Under the pieces are notes generated by a model that searched no databases, was not told the origin of the DNA, and saw only the letters and a program-made list of their open reading frames with translations. Positions 33,501 through 42,495 of a DNA stretch of 62,000 nucleotides are shown in pieces. The translations under genes were made by a program, and so were the position numbers. Location of the stretch: assembly GCA_009746045.1 (NCBI GenBank), contig RPFO01000090.1, positions 258,887 through 320,886 of the forward strand, written 5' to 3'. Each line of letters opens with the position of its first letter. The stretch's first letter is position 1. Origin of the DNA: Mesostigma viride (lineage: Eukaryota; Streptophyta; Mesostigmatophyceae; Mesostigmatales; Mesostigmataceae).

Positions 33501-34013
33501 CAGTTTCTCCTGGACGTACGCGTCGCGGGCCGCGGCGTTGAAGGGGACACCAGGGGGACCCTGGCCGACGCCTGATGCTGGCCGCGGCGGCGTGAAGTCG
33601 GGCGCCCGGCGGTCGTATTCGGTGGACCCGGCCTGCCGGCGGAGGGCCATGCGGGCGTCGGTGAGGAGTTTCTCGATTGCGGCGTTCGGCGCGGCTTGCA
33701 TCCCTTCTTCTAGCAGGTCTTGCGCATCTTGGTAGCGGTGGAGAGCGAGCAGGCACTGGCCGGCGTTCTCGTACGCGCGGGACCAGGCCTTGTCAATCTC
33801 GATGCTCTTTCGGCACAGCCTAATTGCCGCCGCGTGCTTGTTGAGGTGGAATAGGCACTTTGCACGGTTGGTGAGCCATTTCGCGCACTTGGGCTCTTCC
33901 TGCGCCAGCCGCGCGTATTCGTCCGCCGCCTCGGAATACTTGCGCGAATTGAAAAGCAGGCGAGCGTTTTCCTCGCGATTCGCCATTGATGCGGGAGGAA
34001 GACGCTTCCCCAA
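30564..34013 (-). CDS. TPR/Sel1-repeat protein with C-terminal MYND zinc finger
   Basis: Intronless 1149-aa protein, probably a scaffold or adaptor. Residues ~10-115 form TPR units (ENARLLFNSRKYSEAADEYA, then AIRLCRKSIEIDKAWSRAYE). Residues ~205-380 carry Sel1-like repeats (SMANLARIFLQGEGV, AMNNLASLLTQMGG, SMLNLGLHLKEGAGC). The middle is helical with Gly/Ser-rich linkers. Residues ~1100-1145 are a MYND finger with all eight ligands: CWAC, HRCGGC, YCSREC, HRDVC. MYND fingers bind proline-containing partner peptides; TPR/Sel1 arrays bind proteins. No SET domain is present, so it is not a SMYD methyltransferase. Met1 is followed by another possible start at residue 10. Coding GC is high and the ORF is clean, which supports a functional host gene. 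The partner and pathway are unknown. Confidence 0.9.
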   Translation of the reverse strand: MGKRLPPASMANREENARLLFNSRKYSEAADEYARLAQEEPKCAKWLTNRAKCLFHLNKHAAAIRLCRKSIEIDKAWSRAYENAGQCLLALHRYQDAQDLLEEGMQAAPNAAIEKLLTDARMALRRQAGSTEYDRRAPDFTPPRPASGVGQGPPGVPFNAAARDAYVQEKLRSLSGDDRLIVLKAERQRKEVECAADLEIAGQLPEAIKIYEREANAGCTTSMANLARIFLQGEGVASDPPKGLSWARKAVAHGPAPDWGLVGLPDPGLAAANELLGSVYRHGLAGLSKDTKLAEKHLRAAADAGDPLAMNNLASLLTQMGGHEEECVGLYRRAAAAGYARSMLNLGLHLKEGAGCARDPVEASLWLNKAAESGDLLAVRGLMSLARQLPSEEAVGTLEGARRHVQAWRAQKERDPGGKGPDKGQGGGGGPQASTLAMEAALCLEIQRARDAGLSQSDLLWELQQAEDTPPSFMEFSEDKPPSVTLAAQYREMLLERLTRNRRPTALEQEAGQLAESAGKVGVAAMTSSSGAGFPNPEAITQVLVAIGAKYQVKGLVADAHTRFYLPAAKLGDPHACLLAGGFLARSAKSGKDLRAAQRYLAQAVAQEVPGSQEELDALTARLARGDLFGGGQGGDGSSSEPEGASGLSEEDVRLAKELVDAMNLLKTALPTAETDNPFIPGGISVHIPLLEAYVSSHRDSYTGWSLLYSRRHFQQALVAMVRGDYAASVTELSLAFLFDEKGVEMPHSVDPRTGQAAPAAPFKPLFEHVERELKKGLPTQASSPFSKTSGTSTATAGNASNCTVGGSANGGTQGYGLSPYFQATVVKMCTASALPERVKYADLALKAAPHRLVPAVRRWRSLFAAFQADYPRSQADMEGAHKLLRTDASTSLWPYDPPELSTKSDPSSATGSSAVPDSSGDKSGQAPMARMREIMASVIEYDLGRVAVVLGRPADAVTHLKRFQRGVPEDTNRVCESYADLAEALMAQGPSTGGVEAELESLQRLMRESDRLQKLRVPVFRPLKPEDFPKMQQMKTMVTMLAHVKKEYPNGMPDSAMSGGTSAGGSRSAGQQRKGGKGQGNGVAGGGGASSAAWSAAAGPARTCWACGSKSESLHRCGGCRLAEYCSRECQKVHWKGGHRDVCAQMAK

Positions 34014-35701
34014 CTAAAAATGTCAGCCAAGGATAGAGAATCCTGAGTTAGCGAAAATCCCCCCACTCCTCATGCACACTCGACAGACATTATCACCAAT
34101 AACCTAGAATCGAGGGTCAACTACTGCGGCTGCGTAAAAATATTAGCCTGCGTTCACCTTCCTCAGGCAGCACGCCTGCCGAAACAGGGGACCACACGAC
34201 CTAACTCCGGGCAACTGCCAATGCGAGCAAAGAGTTACGCAGGGGGAAAACTAAGCAAAAATTTAAGCACTTGCTAAACGACTGAAGTCTCCAAAACGAC
34301 GAAAGGCACGTCGCCATAGCAGTATGGCACGTTTTCTACGGAGCAGTGCACATGACCCAGCCCTGCTGGCCGCTGGGGTACCTTCGACGTCAGGAAAGAA
34401 TTGGCGGGAAAGAAGTTTTCCCGCGAGATACGTACCACTGCCGCCGTACACATGACTGTGCGGGCCTTCCAGGCTGTCGTGTGCCCAGTGCGGGAGCACG
34501 CACTGCTCGGGCACGTTCGGGTGCTCCGTGAAAACCGTGAGTTTTCGATGACCGTGCACGTGGTAAGACTCCCCATTACGATCACCGTTTTCCTCTCCCT
34601 TTTCCCATGGACGGAACCTCGGGCTTCCCGCCTCTATGTATTGCCCAGTGGACAGTTTCTATCGCCCTCGAGACCGTGACTAGATCCATGTATCAAATGT
34701 ACAGGTAGGCAATAGCTTTCCCTTAAGAATTACTTAATGTCTTACTAAACTTGAGCAATGGACGGCGCTTGTTATGCGTCTTCAGGGTACGCGTCAAGCT
34801 GGCTTATCATCTGGGACTATACACTACTTTGTGCATTCAGCGCTTGTGAGGTCAGAGGTTAGACCTTTGGTCGTTGCTACCCGCGGCATCGTAATCACTT
34901 CCTGTCGCGTCTGGAAGAAGCCACTGGTGGTGCATGTTTGCTTTGCGAAGCCTAGTGTCTCGAAGTTGCCGTGCAAGGCATGCAGTTTCTTGCCACTATT
35001 CCTGCGTGCATGACTGAGCTCGTTTTTTCTTACCGTTATGCCCTCCACACATGTCATGTTATTCGTTGCAGAATTGAGTGAGAACCAATCGCAACCGTAC
35101 AACTGTCTAAAAATTAAACACGTCGATGATGGTTTTGCATAGATGATGCCACATTCTACTTCGGTAGCCTGCACCGGGAAGCACGACTGCCTAGATTAAG
35201 ACAGAGCAACTTGCTTGCAGTCCTGGGGCGTCCTGATAAGAGCCTTTGGGGGGGGTGGGGGGTGGCTATCCTTTGCGGCATTTGATTCTTTACTTATGTC
35301 GTGCCTTCGTTTGGAAATGACCATGTCGATATTTCTTTGGTTACCTAGTCAGTGTTCTTGGCGATATGGTCATGTGCCTCGCGTTAACTGGCTCCTGAGT
35401 CCTGAGCATGCGTGGTACCCCCAAAGCCCCGTCGCTTGGGCCAGTGGTCTCCTTATAATGCTTGCTCAATCTTGACCTAATAACCATTTCATACAGTCAC
35501 ATTTGGCACATCAGGGGCTGGCGGACGCTTCTTGTAATCGGGACTTGCGTGGGGAGCCTTGACGCAAGGCGCTTCTGGGTTTCCAAGGACCCTACCATCT
35601 TCCCACCAACCATGTGAAGTCGAGCCCCGACCCATTTTGACTGTTGCAAATGGAACTTGAAAGTATAACGCACACATTTTCATGAATTTGCCATTTCAGC
35701 C
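34014..35701. other. Intergenic, no recognisable gene
   Basis: The first part should contain the promoter of the minus-strand TPR/MYND gene, but no clear TATA element was seen. The rest shows only short open frames without motifs. Confidence 0.4.
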
Positions 35702-36148
35702 ATGACGCCAAAGCGCAGGCCACATATGGAGCAACGGATGGCCAGGCCCTCAAGCCCCATTGGTCTTGGGGCTCAACACCTGTGTGGGGTGCTTCATTTC
35801 CAGGTCTGTGCCGCTGTTTTACTGGCTACTGCCCGACATGCAGCGCTGAGTCACAAAGTTTGGGATCCAGCCGACCACTCCTGGGGCACCTGCCAGAGGG
35901 GTTATGGGGTAGGATTCGCAAACACAAAGGGCGTGGTGTGTGCGCAGATCACGAGAGATGGGCAGATTCGGACAACACCGTCAATAATGTTCATCCCGAG
36001 CGACTCCCTTGGCTATGTACCTGATATCTCCGACAGGTTTGGCTCAACTGCATCCTTTTCGGTGCCGGCTATCAACCGGAGGTACTGCAGGGGCCCAGAT
36101 ATGCCGGTGAGCATGTTTGGCTGGCATGCATGGCGGGCTGATAGATAA
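35702..36148 (+). CDS. Unrecognised 148-aa ORF, possibly an exon
   Basis: The stretch from about 35808 to 36109 reads like real protein (VWDPADHSWGTCQRGYGVGF, then ITRDGQIRTTPSIMFIP). It is bounded by AG at 35802-35803 and by GTGAGC at 36110, so it could be an internal exon. There is a faint resemblance of ITRDGQIRTTPSI to the N-terminal Hsp70 motif, not enough to name it. No flanking exons were found. It may be a gene fragment. Confidence 0.3.
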   Translation: MTPKRRPHMEQRMARPSSPIGLGAQHLCGVLHFQVCAAVLLATARHAALSHKVWDPADHSWGTCQRGYGVGFANTKGVVCAQITRDGQIRTTPSIMFIPSDSLGYVPDISDRFGSTASFSVPAINRRYCRGPDMPVSMFGWHAWRADR

Positions 36149-36599
36149 GCCACCTCCGAACGCACGTGGCATCCTTCATGACCCTAGCTACCCTCTATTG
36201 GTCGAATGAAAGCCTTGGATATTAGCATGAAAATCTGGATGTAAGCATGAATGTCAGATTTCGGTGCATGCATGCATCCATCAGCAGTGTGAAAATTATT
36301 CAAATCCTGCCCCATGTTGTAATTAATTGTACGTCAGTCCTGAAGTCCTGAATGCATTAGACTGGCAATCAACACCGCGGCGGTACATCCTATAAAGGAG
36401 ACAACCATCCTATCACCGTACTGCATTCCCGGGACAATTACGCATGATCTGGGCAATGGAAGCACAGTAAGAAAAAATTGACAGAAATGGCATGACCAGT
36501 GCCGATAGAAATTTATACTGATATGCCAAAATACTGCTATCCCCTCCCGCCGCCCGCGGTGCCCGGCCTCCTCGGCTGCGGACTACCAAGCCCCCCGCG

Positions 36600-37500
36600 T
36601 TGAAGGAGGGCTGCCTTGCCACCAAGTACCAACGGCGTCGTCCGCCCCGTCACTTAATTGGAGGAATTGGACGGCGCGGCCCTTGCTCGCTTGCGGTATA
36701 GGCCTGATGCGGCGGTCGATCGGTGCCAATTAACCACCTTTCGGCAGCCAGAGGTGCTCAAGACCCGGCCGACCGAATGCACACCGGTGCGGGAGCTTCT
36801 GCTGGCGTTCTGCAACCCTGTTCTGCTCTCTGATGAGCCTCCGCCTGCTGAGAGGCAGACGGCCATCCAAGTACGCATGCTGTACAAGAAGGGTTCTGCT
36901 GCTGACCCCGGTAACTATCGGGGTGTCTGCGCCTCCAGAGCGCCGCGCTGAAGGTGTTCATGCGGATGATGCTGCACAGGCTCTGTGCTGCGCTAGCTAG
37001 ATCGACCCACACTTGGGTGAGTCTTCGGCTAAGGTTTCCGTAGTGGCCATAACACTGCCATGGCTGTGGTTGTCGCGCGTCGGCTGGGGAAGGAGCTGCG
37101 TTGCATTTGCCCTGATGGTTTTCCGCTGGTCTTCATTTTTGTCGACTACTATGTCAACTGTCAAGGCTTTTGACACGGTCCTCTGGGAGGCTCTTTAATT
37201 GGGCCATCCTGGCTCTGGACTGCGTGCCACCAGCATTTATTGCTGCCATTCGCCGGCCAGGACAAGACGCGGTGGAAGAAGATTGTCAAGGCTCACACGC
37301 CTGACCCTGTGGGCAAGCCCCCTCCCCCCAAGCGGAGGAGGCGTTTTGATGAGTAGTGTAGTTAGGATTTTCTAGACTAGATAGCTTAGAGTTAGGATAG
37401 TTCGATCACGCGGCTTCCTCCACCCCATCCATCATGGAATATGTGCTACATGATCTCCCCACGGAGGCATGTTATAATTTAATTTTAATTTAATTCGCCG
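36600..37500 (+). pseudogene. RTE-like LINE relic: RT pieces joined to 3' end
   Basis: Residues VRMLYKKGSAADPGNYRGVC match the RT start of the copy at 40577 (MLYKNKGSPDDLAN). A shifted frame near 37130 gives FVDYYVNCQGFDTVLWEAL in pieces, equivalent to motif A. At 37262 the sequence jumps to the ORF end (IVKAHTPDPVGKPPPPKRRR) and then the family tail (ATATGTGCTACATGATCTCC, CCACGGAG stem, TTTAATTT). It has several frameshifts and a large internal deletion. Confidence 0.75.
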
Positions 37501-37529
37501 GCCGGTATGAGGTACGTTCACAGGCAGTA

Positions 37530-37930
37530 GTGCGGACTGCGGAAGGCAGTCACGGCTCACCCCACCATTTCCCCTTCACAACGGGGTGTGGGCTGTGGCA
37601 AGGTAATTGTGTCCACGTCCCCATATCATATTATTATAACTTGTGGATCACGTCATACGTCAGGCACGTGCACGCTTTGCTGCCCTTAAGGGGTTCGAGC
37701 CTGGCTGGTGGTTGGACATGGCAGGCCTGGTATCAGTAGGTGAGGTAGAACCGCGCGGGTGCCGGCACCGCCTTCCCCAGCTCACGGGACACGTACTAGC
37801 TAGGCGGCGCCCCCACCAGTCCTGTTCACCTGAAGTCCCCTCCCCTGAGGACAAGCAGCGGTTCCTTTCTCGTCGCAAGAGGTTCGGCACGACCTCAGCA
37901 GGTGGACGCTGGGCCACGACCTGACAACAG
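37530..37930 (+). pseudogene. Second LINE RT relic
   Basis: HGSPHHFPFTTGCGLWQG corresponds to motif B of the family (HGFTPPCPLQTGVWQG). After a frameshift, LDHVIRQARARFAALKG corresponds to VDYVMRQESARFASIAG of the copy at 39984. It starts immediately after the tail of the preceding LINE relic, so the two may be fragments of one rearranged copy. Confidence 0.65.
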
Positions 37931-38139
37931 CGTAGGATAGCTTTCGTAGGATAATCTTGCTCGCACCAGTCAGGTAGACACCCGCCCTCGGTCTGGCCGG
38001 TCCTCAGCGGCTTGGCCAACTAGGGCGGCATATCCTGACCTGGCCTGGCCCCACCATCATTGTGCAAGGACATAGTCCTAGAAAGGTTGGTAAACATGCC
38101 ACTAACTATATAAACAGCAGTTGCTGGCCGACCTAGTGG
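37931..38139. other. No recognisable gene
   Basis: Short spacer between LINE pieces with no supported feature. Confidence 0.4.
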
Positions 38140-38417
38140 TTCCAGCCCGGTTTGAACACCGCATTTCAGGACTCCCAGTCTCTCTTGCTTGGACTGCTAT
38201 GCACAACAAGAAGAGCTGTTTGCAGACCATTGTGGCATTGTCCAGGCCCACACGCCAGCCCCTGTGGGCAAGCCCCCCCCCCCCAGGAGGGAGGGGCGCT
38301 TTGCTGAGTAGCTAGAGTAGTTAGGATTCTCTAGATTAGCTTAGAGTTAGCTAATTAGTTAGCCGGTTTCGCGGCTTCGCTCACCTCCATCCATCAACAA
38401 GCAAGGAATATGTGCTA
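38140..38417 (+). pseudogene. 3' end of an RTE-like LINE, split by a Penelope fragment
   Basis: It encodes AHTPAPVGKPPP ... RFAE before a stop, matching the C-terminus of the copy ending at 37352, followed by the shared TAGTTAGGATT...TTAGAGTTAG 3' UTR. The tail is interrupted at ATATGTGCTA (38408-38417) by the Penelope fragment and resumes at 38673. Confidence 0.75.
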
Positions 38418-38672
38418 GACACTCCCGGCCAGTTAGGCTCGAAACACACGTCCTGATCAAGCATGCTGTTTCCGGCCCCACCGTCTAGGTCATCTAGTCG
38501 CTCTACACGTAAGCCAGCCATAATTTCAATGCACATTTCCAGGCTACACATTTCCATCACCATTCATCTTCATCATCCTGAACGACTCAAACACGCGGAC
38601 AAGATAACGGCAGGCTCGAGCTACCATGGTCCGGATTCTCCCGATTTCTGGCCTGCGCTGGTTGTCCCCCTG
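38418..38672 (+). mobile_element. 5'-truncated Penelope insertion with 10-bp target duplication
   Basis: 255 bp matching positions 61640-61886 of the full element, in the same orientation. It is flanked on both sides by ATATGTGCTA (38408-38417 and 38673-38682), a perfect target-site duplication within the LINE tail. The 3' end reads GGTTGTCCCCCTG, slightly altered from GGTTGTCTCTTTGAT. Confidence 0.9.
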
Positions 38673-38721
38673 ATATGTGCTACATGATCTCCCCACGGAG
38701 TCATGTTATAGATAGTATAAT
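38673..38721 (+). mobile_element. Resumed LINE 3' tail
   Basis: ATATGTGCTACATGATCTCC and CCACGGAG continue the LINE 3' end after the Penelope insertion and pass directly into a tetranucleotide array. Confidence 0.75.
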
Positions 38722-38937
38722 GAATGAATGAATGAATGAATGAATGAATGAATGAATGAATGAATGAATGAATGAATGAATGAATGAATGAATGAATGAA
38801 TGAATGAATGAATGAATGAATGAATGAATGAATGAATGAATGAATGAATGAATGAATGAATGAATGAATGAATGAATGAATGAATGAATGAATGAATGAA
38901 TATGAATATGAATGAATGAATGAATGAGTGAAGACAC
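38722..38937 (+). repeat. (GAAT)n microsatellite at the LINE tail
   Basis: About fifty uninterrupted GAAT units with one TATGAATATGAATG irregularity near 38898-38910. It follows the stem-loop of the LINE tail exactly where other copies carry TTTAATTT or AATT repeats. The minus strand therefore reads as a long HSFI repeat, which is not a gene. Confidence 0.95.
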
Positions 38938-39489
38938 GTGACTGCGTCACGTGAGCATAAGTCCTCAGTGGGAGGGGAACATGGGATGGAATGGATGGTG
39001 CATGTAAGCTATCTAGGTCCTATAGTTACAGGTTTTTGGGCATGCCGCGGCCCGAATCGCTATGAATGCCGTATGCGGTCACACGCGGAGCCCCCACAGA
39101 CTTGGGGGTGGTCTCCTTCATCACTACTTGCCATCTATCCTTGCGTACCATCTGCCTCCATATTATGCACAGATTGACAAACCAGGAGCCTGGCTGCCCG
39201 GGTGTGAGCCTGTCACGTCCAGTGTAGCACATGTCCATGCCGAGTCTATCACCAAAAATCCACGGGTGGCGGCCCTGCCGCGCGCGGCCTGGGGCACGCG
39301 GCAGGTGAGGACATATCGCCCAGGCTGGGCGGGCTTGGTGCTGCAGCTAGTCTATATGATGTGTCTACCTGATCTGTGGGGGCCAGGTGCCTGGCTAGGC
39401 CCAGGCGCCTGTGCCTAATAATGCATGTGGGAAACATAGGGCAAATCAGCGTACAAATCCTCATTACTAATGTGCAAACCAAAGGGGAT
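38938..39489. other. No recognisable gene
   Basis: The sequence TGACTGCGTCACGTGAGCAT AAGTCCTCAGTGGGAGGGGA at 38940-38980 recurs almost exactly at 41880-41922, so this is another dispersed repeat of unknown type. No coding sequence was supported. Confidence 0.45.
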
Positions 39490-41840
39490 GCTAAGGCCTT
39501 GCGCAGCATCTTGGTGACGGTGCCGTGGAGTCGTTGCTTCAGCTCCTGCGTCAGTGTCCAGGTCTCGGCGCCGTAGGTCAGGATATCGTCAGAATGACGA
39601 CCTATATTAAATATTTCTTTCTTTTTTAGAGGCGGGGTTGCTCCACCAGCGGCGCGGTGGTCATGGAGTTGCGCTCACGCCATGCCGATCCGTGTCGTCA
39701 GGTCGTCCTCGCAATCGGGAAGCCAACTGCTGAGCAGCTTGAAGCGGCCTGAAGTAGGGTATAGTTGATCGACCTCGGTGTCGTCTAAGAGGCGGAGTGT
39801 GGGTGGGGGCCCTGCCATGCCGAGGGCCAGGGCCTCCGTTTTGGGGCTGATTTCTAGACCAACCGCCCGGCCGAGCGGCCTCGAGCGCCAGGCAGTCCAG
39901 CCAAAGTTGGGCAGACTCCGGCTTTATTCTCGATGAGCGTGATGTTGTCGGCATAAATTAGGTCAGCTAGTAAATTCTGCTTGTTAGTCGGCCCCCCTTA
40001 ATTCCCCAAGCTCGTTCGTGATCGTTAGGCTAGGGGCACGGCCTGCAATGCTAGCAAAGCGAGCACTTTCCTGGCGCATAACATAATCCACGACAATAAT
40101 AAACAGGTACCGCGACAGGACGCAACCCTGCCAGACGCCGGTCTGCAGTGGGCATGGCGGGGTAAAGCCGTGTTGAGTGCGCACCGAAGTGGTCGACCCC
40201 TCATACAGCGTGCGGATGACGGTAATCAGGGGAGTGGGGACGCGAGCGCGAGCAAGGACAGCCCAATGAGCCCATAGAGCGTCCCAGAGGACAGAATCAA
40301 AAGCCTTGATGAAGTCGACGAAGATCAGGATGGCGGGAAACTCACCAGGTTGCAGGACTCTCAGAGCGATTTCCTCGAAGAGGCGACGCGCGACGAAGAT
40401 GGCCATGACGGTGTTGCGCCCAGGACGAAAGCCCATTTGACTTTCCCCAAGGTGACAGTCGAGAGCAGAACGAAGGCGGTTGAGGATCATGCGCATGAAC
40501 AACTTGAGTGCGGCGCTCTGGATGCAGACTCCTCGTTGGCGAGGTCGTCAGGGGAACCTTTGTTTTTGTACAGCATAATACCAAGGAGACATGCAACCAG
40601 TGCAGGCCAGAAATCGGGAGAATCCAGACCATGGTAGCTCGAGCCTGCCGTTATCTTGTCCGCGTGTTCGAGTCGTTCAGGATGATGAATATGAATGGTG
40701 ATGGAAATGTGTATCCGTGTGCATTGAAATTATGGCTGGCTTACGTGTAGAGCGACTAGATGACCTAGACGGTGGGGCCGGAAACAGCATGCTTGATCAG
40801 GGCGTGTGTTTCGAGCCTAGCTGGCCGGGAGTGTCTAGTGGTGAGCACCATTGCTGCGATCGCTCTCCCACCATTTACGAGGAAATACCCGCAAATGGAA
40901 AACCACTGAAAAGGTAGCTAGTCAGTCATCACGTTAGCCATGCCATGATTCCAAACGTCCAAGAACTGCGCACGGTGTAAAGGCTAAAAGCCGGAGGACA
41001 TCACTTTCAAATGTGCGGCGGGAACCAAAAGCCCGCGGATGCCAGAAAACATCGTGTTGCTGCAGCGACGCAACGACGTGGACAACGAATCCAGTGCCAA
41101 GCTCGGAACGGCCGCAAAGGAGATCTGGCATCATAGGGTTCAGATGTGCGGAGATACTATGCGATCCATCCGGTCCACGACCTGTTTGTAGAGCTTGTGC
41201 CAAGGGGCAGCACCGAACAGATGTGGGTGACGTTGCAAAAAACATCGGACTTGACGGAGCTAATACGGTAGCTGTGTTGCCACTCAGGAATCGGCGGCGC
41301 GTCGGCAAGCAGGATCCGGTTGCAGACGTCGAGCTAGCAGGAACCCCGTGAGCGCCGTCAGCTTCATCACCGGGGCGAGGAGCTGGTCAGGGCCAACGGC
41401 GGTGTAGAAGCGGAGTTGCTTGGCGGCGGTGCTCAGCTAGCTCGAGCTCGGTGAACGGCAGTAGCTCATTGGGGTCGGCCAGGGGTTCCGTCAGGGCCGG
41501 GTACGTGTAGTCCTGCTCAGCGGCGGGTGGCGTGGGCGGCGCAGGGACGCCCGCAGGCGTCAGGCGCGCGGCCGCCAGAGGGCCAAGCGGCGGAGGCGGC
41601 GGGGGGGCGCCGAGCAGCCGGGACTGGGAGGAGTACCACTGGTCAAGCTGCTGCTGTTGTGAGCCAGAGAGCGTCTGCGGCGCCGGCTGGCCGTTGGGCG
41701 TGACGCAGGCGGGTCCAGGCGTACTTGCCGTGCTGGTCCTGGAGGGAGGCGAAGTACTCGCGGATTAGGCCCTTACGTTGAACTATTTTGCCAGGGGCCG
41801 CTTCCTGTGGGAAAGATCGAACTCCCCTTGGTTTCGCAAA
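39490..41840 (-). pseudogene. RTE-like LINE ORF2, minus strand, with a nested Penelope fragment
   Basis: Reading from 41840 downwards, the linker region (KGLIREYFASLQDQHGKYAW, then YPALTEPLADPNELLPFTE) is followed by the Penelope fragment at 41262-40578. The RT then continues: MLYKNKGSPDDLAN; 40502-39984 with GESQMGFRPGRNT, LIFVDFIKAFDSVLWDALW, VIRTLYEGSTTSV, CPLQTGVWQGCVLS and VDYVMRQ. Near 39950 motif C reads YADNITLIE, that is YADN instead of YADD. A shifted frame gives the thumb region, and 39590-39490 gives LTYGAETWTLTQEL and KMLRKALAS, the C-terminal signature common in RTE and related LINEs. Several frameshifts and the altered motif C mean it is inactive. Confidence 0.85.
40578..41262 (-). 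mobile_element. 5'-truncated Penelope copy nested in the LINE
   Basis: Reading from 41262 downwards it matches the last ~30 codons of the Penelope RT ORF (61210-61332) and then the whole 533-bp 3' UTR (61359-61891), with scattered substitutions. TAATAC occurs at both edges (near 40569 and 41263) and could be the target duplication. Copy length about 685 bp. Confidence 0.9.
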
Positions 41841-42390
41841 TGTCACGGGCTTGGCGTTTTAAAATAATTAATGTACACCGTGACTGCGTCACATGCATGA
41901 GCATAAGTCCTCAGTGGGAGGGGAACATGGGAGGGAATGGAGGGGCTTGGCGTATATTGGACAGCCAAGTCTCGCCGTGCGACTGTGCCAGCTGCTGCCA
42001 AGACCATGGGACAACTCCATTCCTACCCAGATCTGTTCACTACTATGAAAAAAGAGCTCCAAAAGATACACCCACAAGCGCGGCGCGTCCTTCCCCCAGT
42101 CCACAGGTTGGCCGATGCGGCACGCAGACAGATGACTTGAGAATGATATAATAATTGAGTTCTTTTCGACATCTGTCATAAAGATTGGTAACCTGCAGCT
42201 ATGTCCACACGTCCATAAGCAGGTCTTGGCATTCCATACCAAGGTGTCATCGCCGCCACACCGTTGCAGTATCAGAGTGTCAAATGCTAGTGGCTATTCT
42301 TGCCCTCCCAAGTTTATGCCCGCTACGACTTGTCCTTCACAGCCATGCCCCCAGTATGACTTGGCAGCTCTAGCGACGTTCCCGCTATGC
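41841..42390. other. Downstream of the transporter gene; dispersed repeat copy
   Basis: Contains the second copy of the 38940-38980 repeat (41880-41922). No coding sequence was supported. Confidence 0.4.
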
Positions 42391-42495
42391 CTTGGCGGCG
42401 ACAGTTTATGACCCACTATGCCTTGGCACGGCAGTCGATGCCCCCCTACATCTTGGTGGCGGCAGCTTATGTCTCGTTATGTCTTGGCGGCAGGG
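42391..42495. repeat. Degenerate ~31-bp tandem repeat across the transporter stop codon
   Basis: Units near TATGCCTTGGCGGCGACAGT TTATGACCCAC repeat about 3.5 times. The stop codon (42477) and last codons of the transporter lie inside the array, so the C-terminal tail of the protein may vary between strains. Confidence 0.6.

Noticed and set aside
36820-36870. Hammerhead-like CTGATGAG
   Set aside because: It lies in LINE RT coding sequence and has no GAAA partner.
38701-38937. Long HSFI/SFIH repeat protein on the minus strand
   Set aside because: It is only the translation of the (GAAT)n microsatellite.
41013-41351. 112-aa Cys-rich frame on the plus strand
   Set aside because: It is antisense to the end of the Penelope RT ORF and its 3' UTR, and is a shadow frame.
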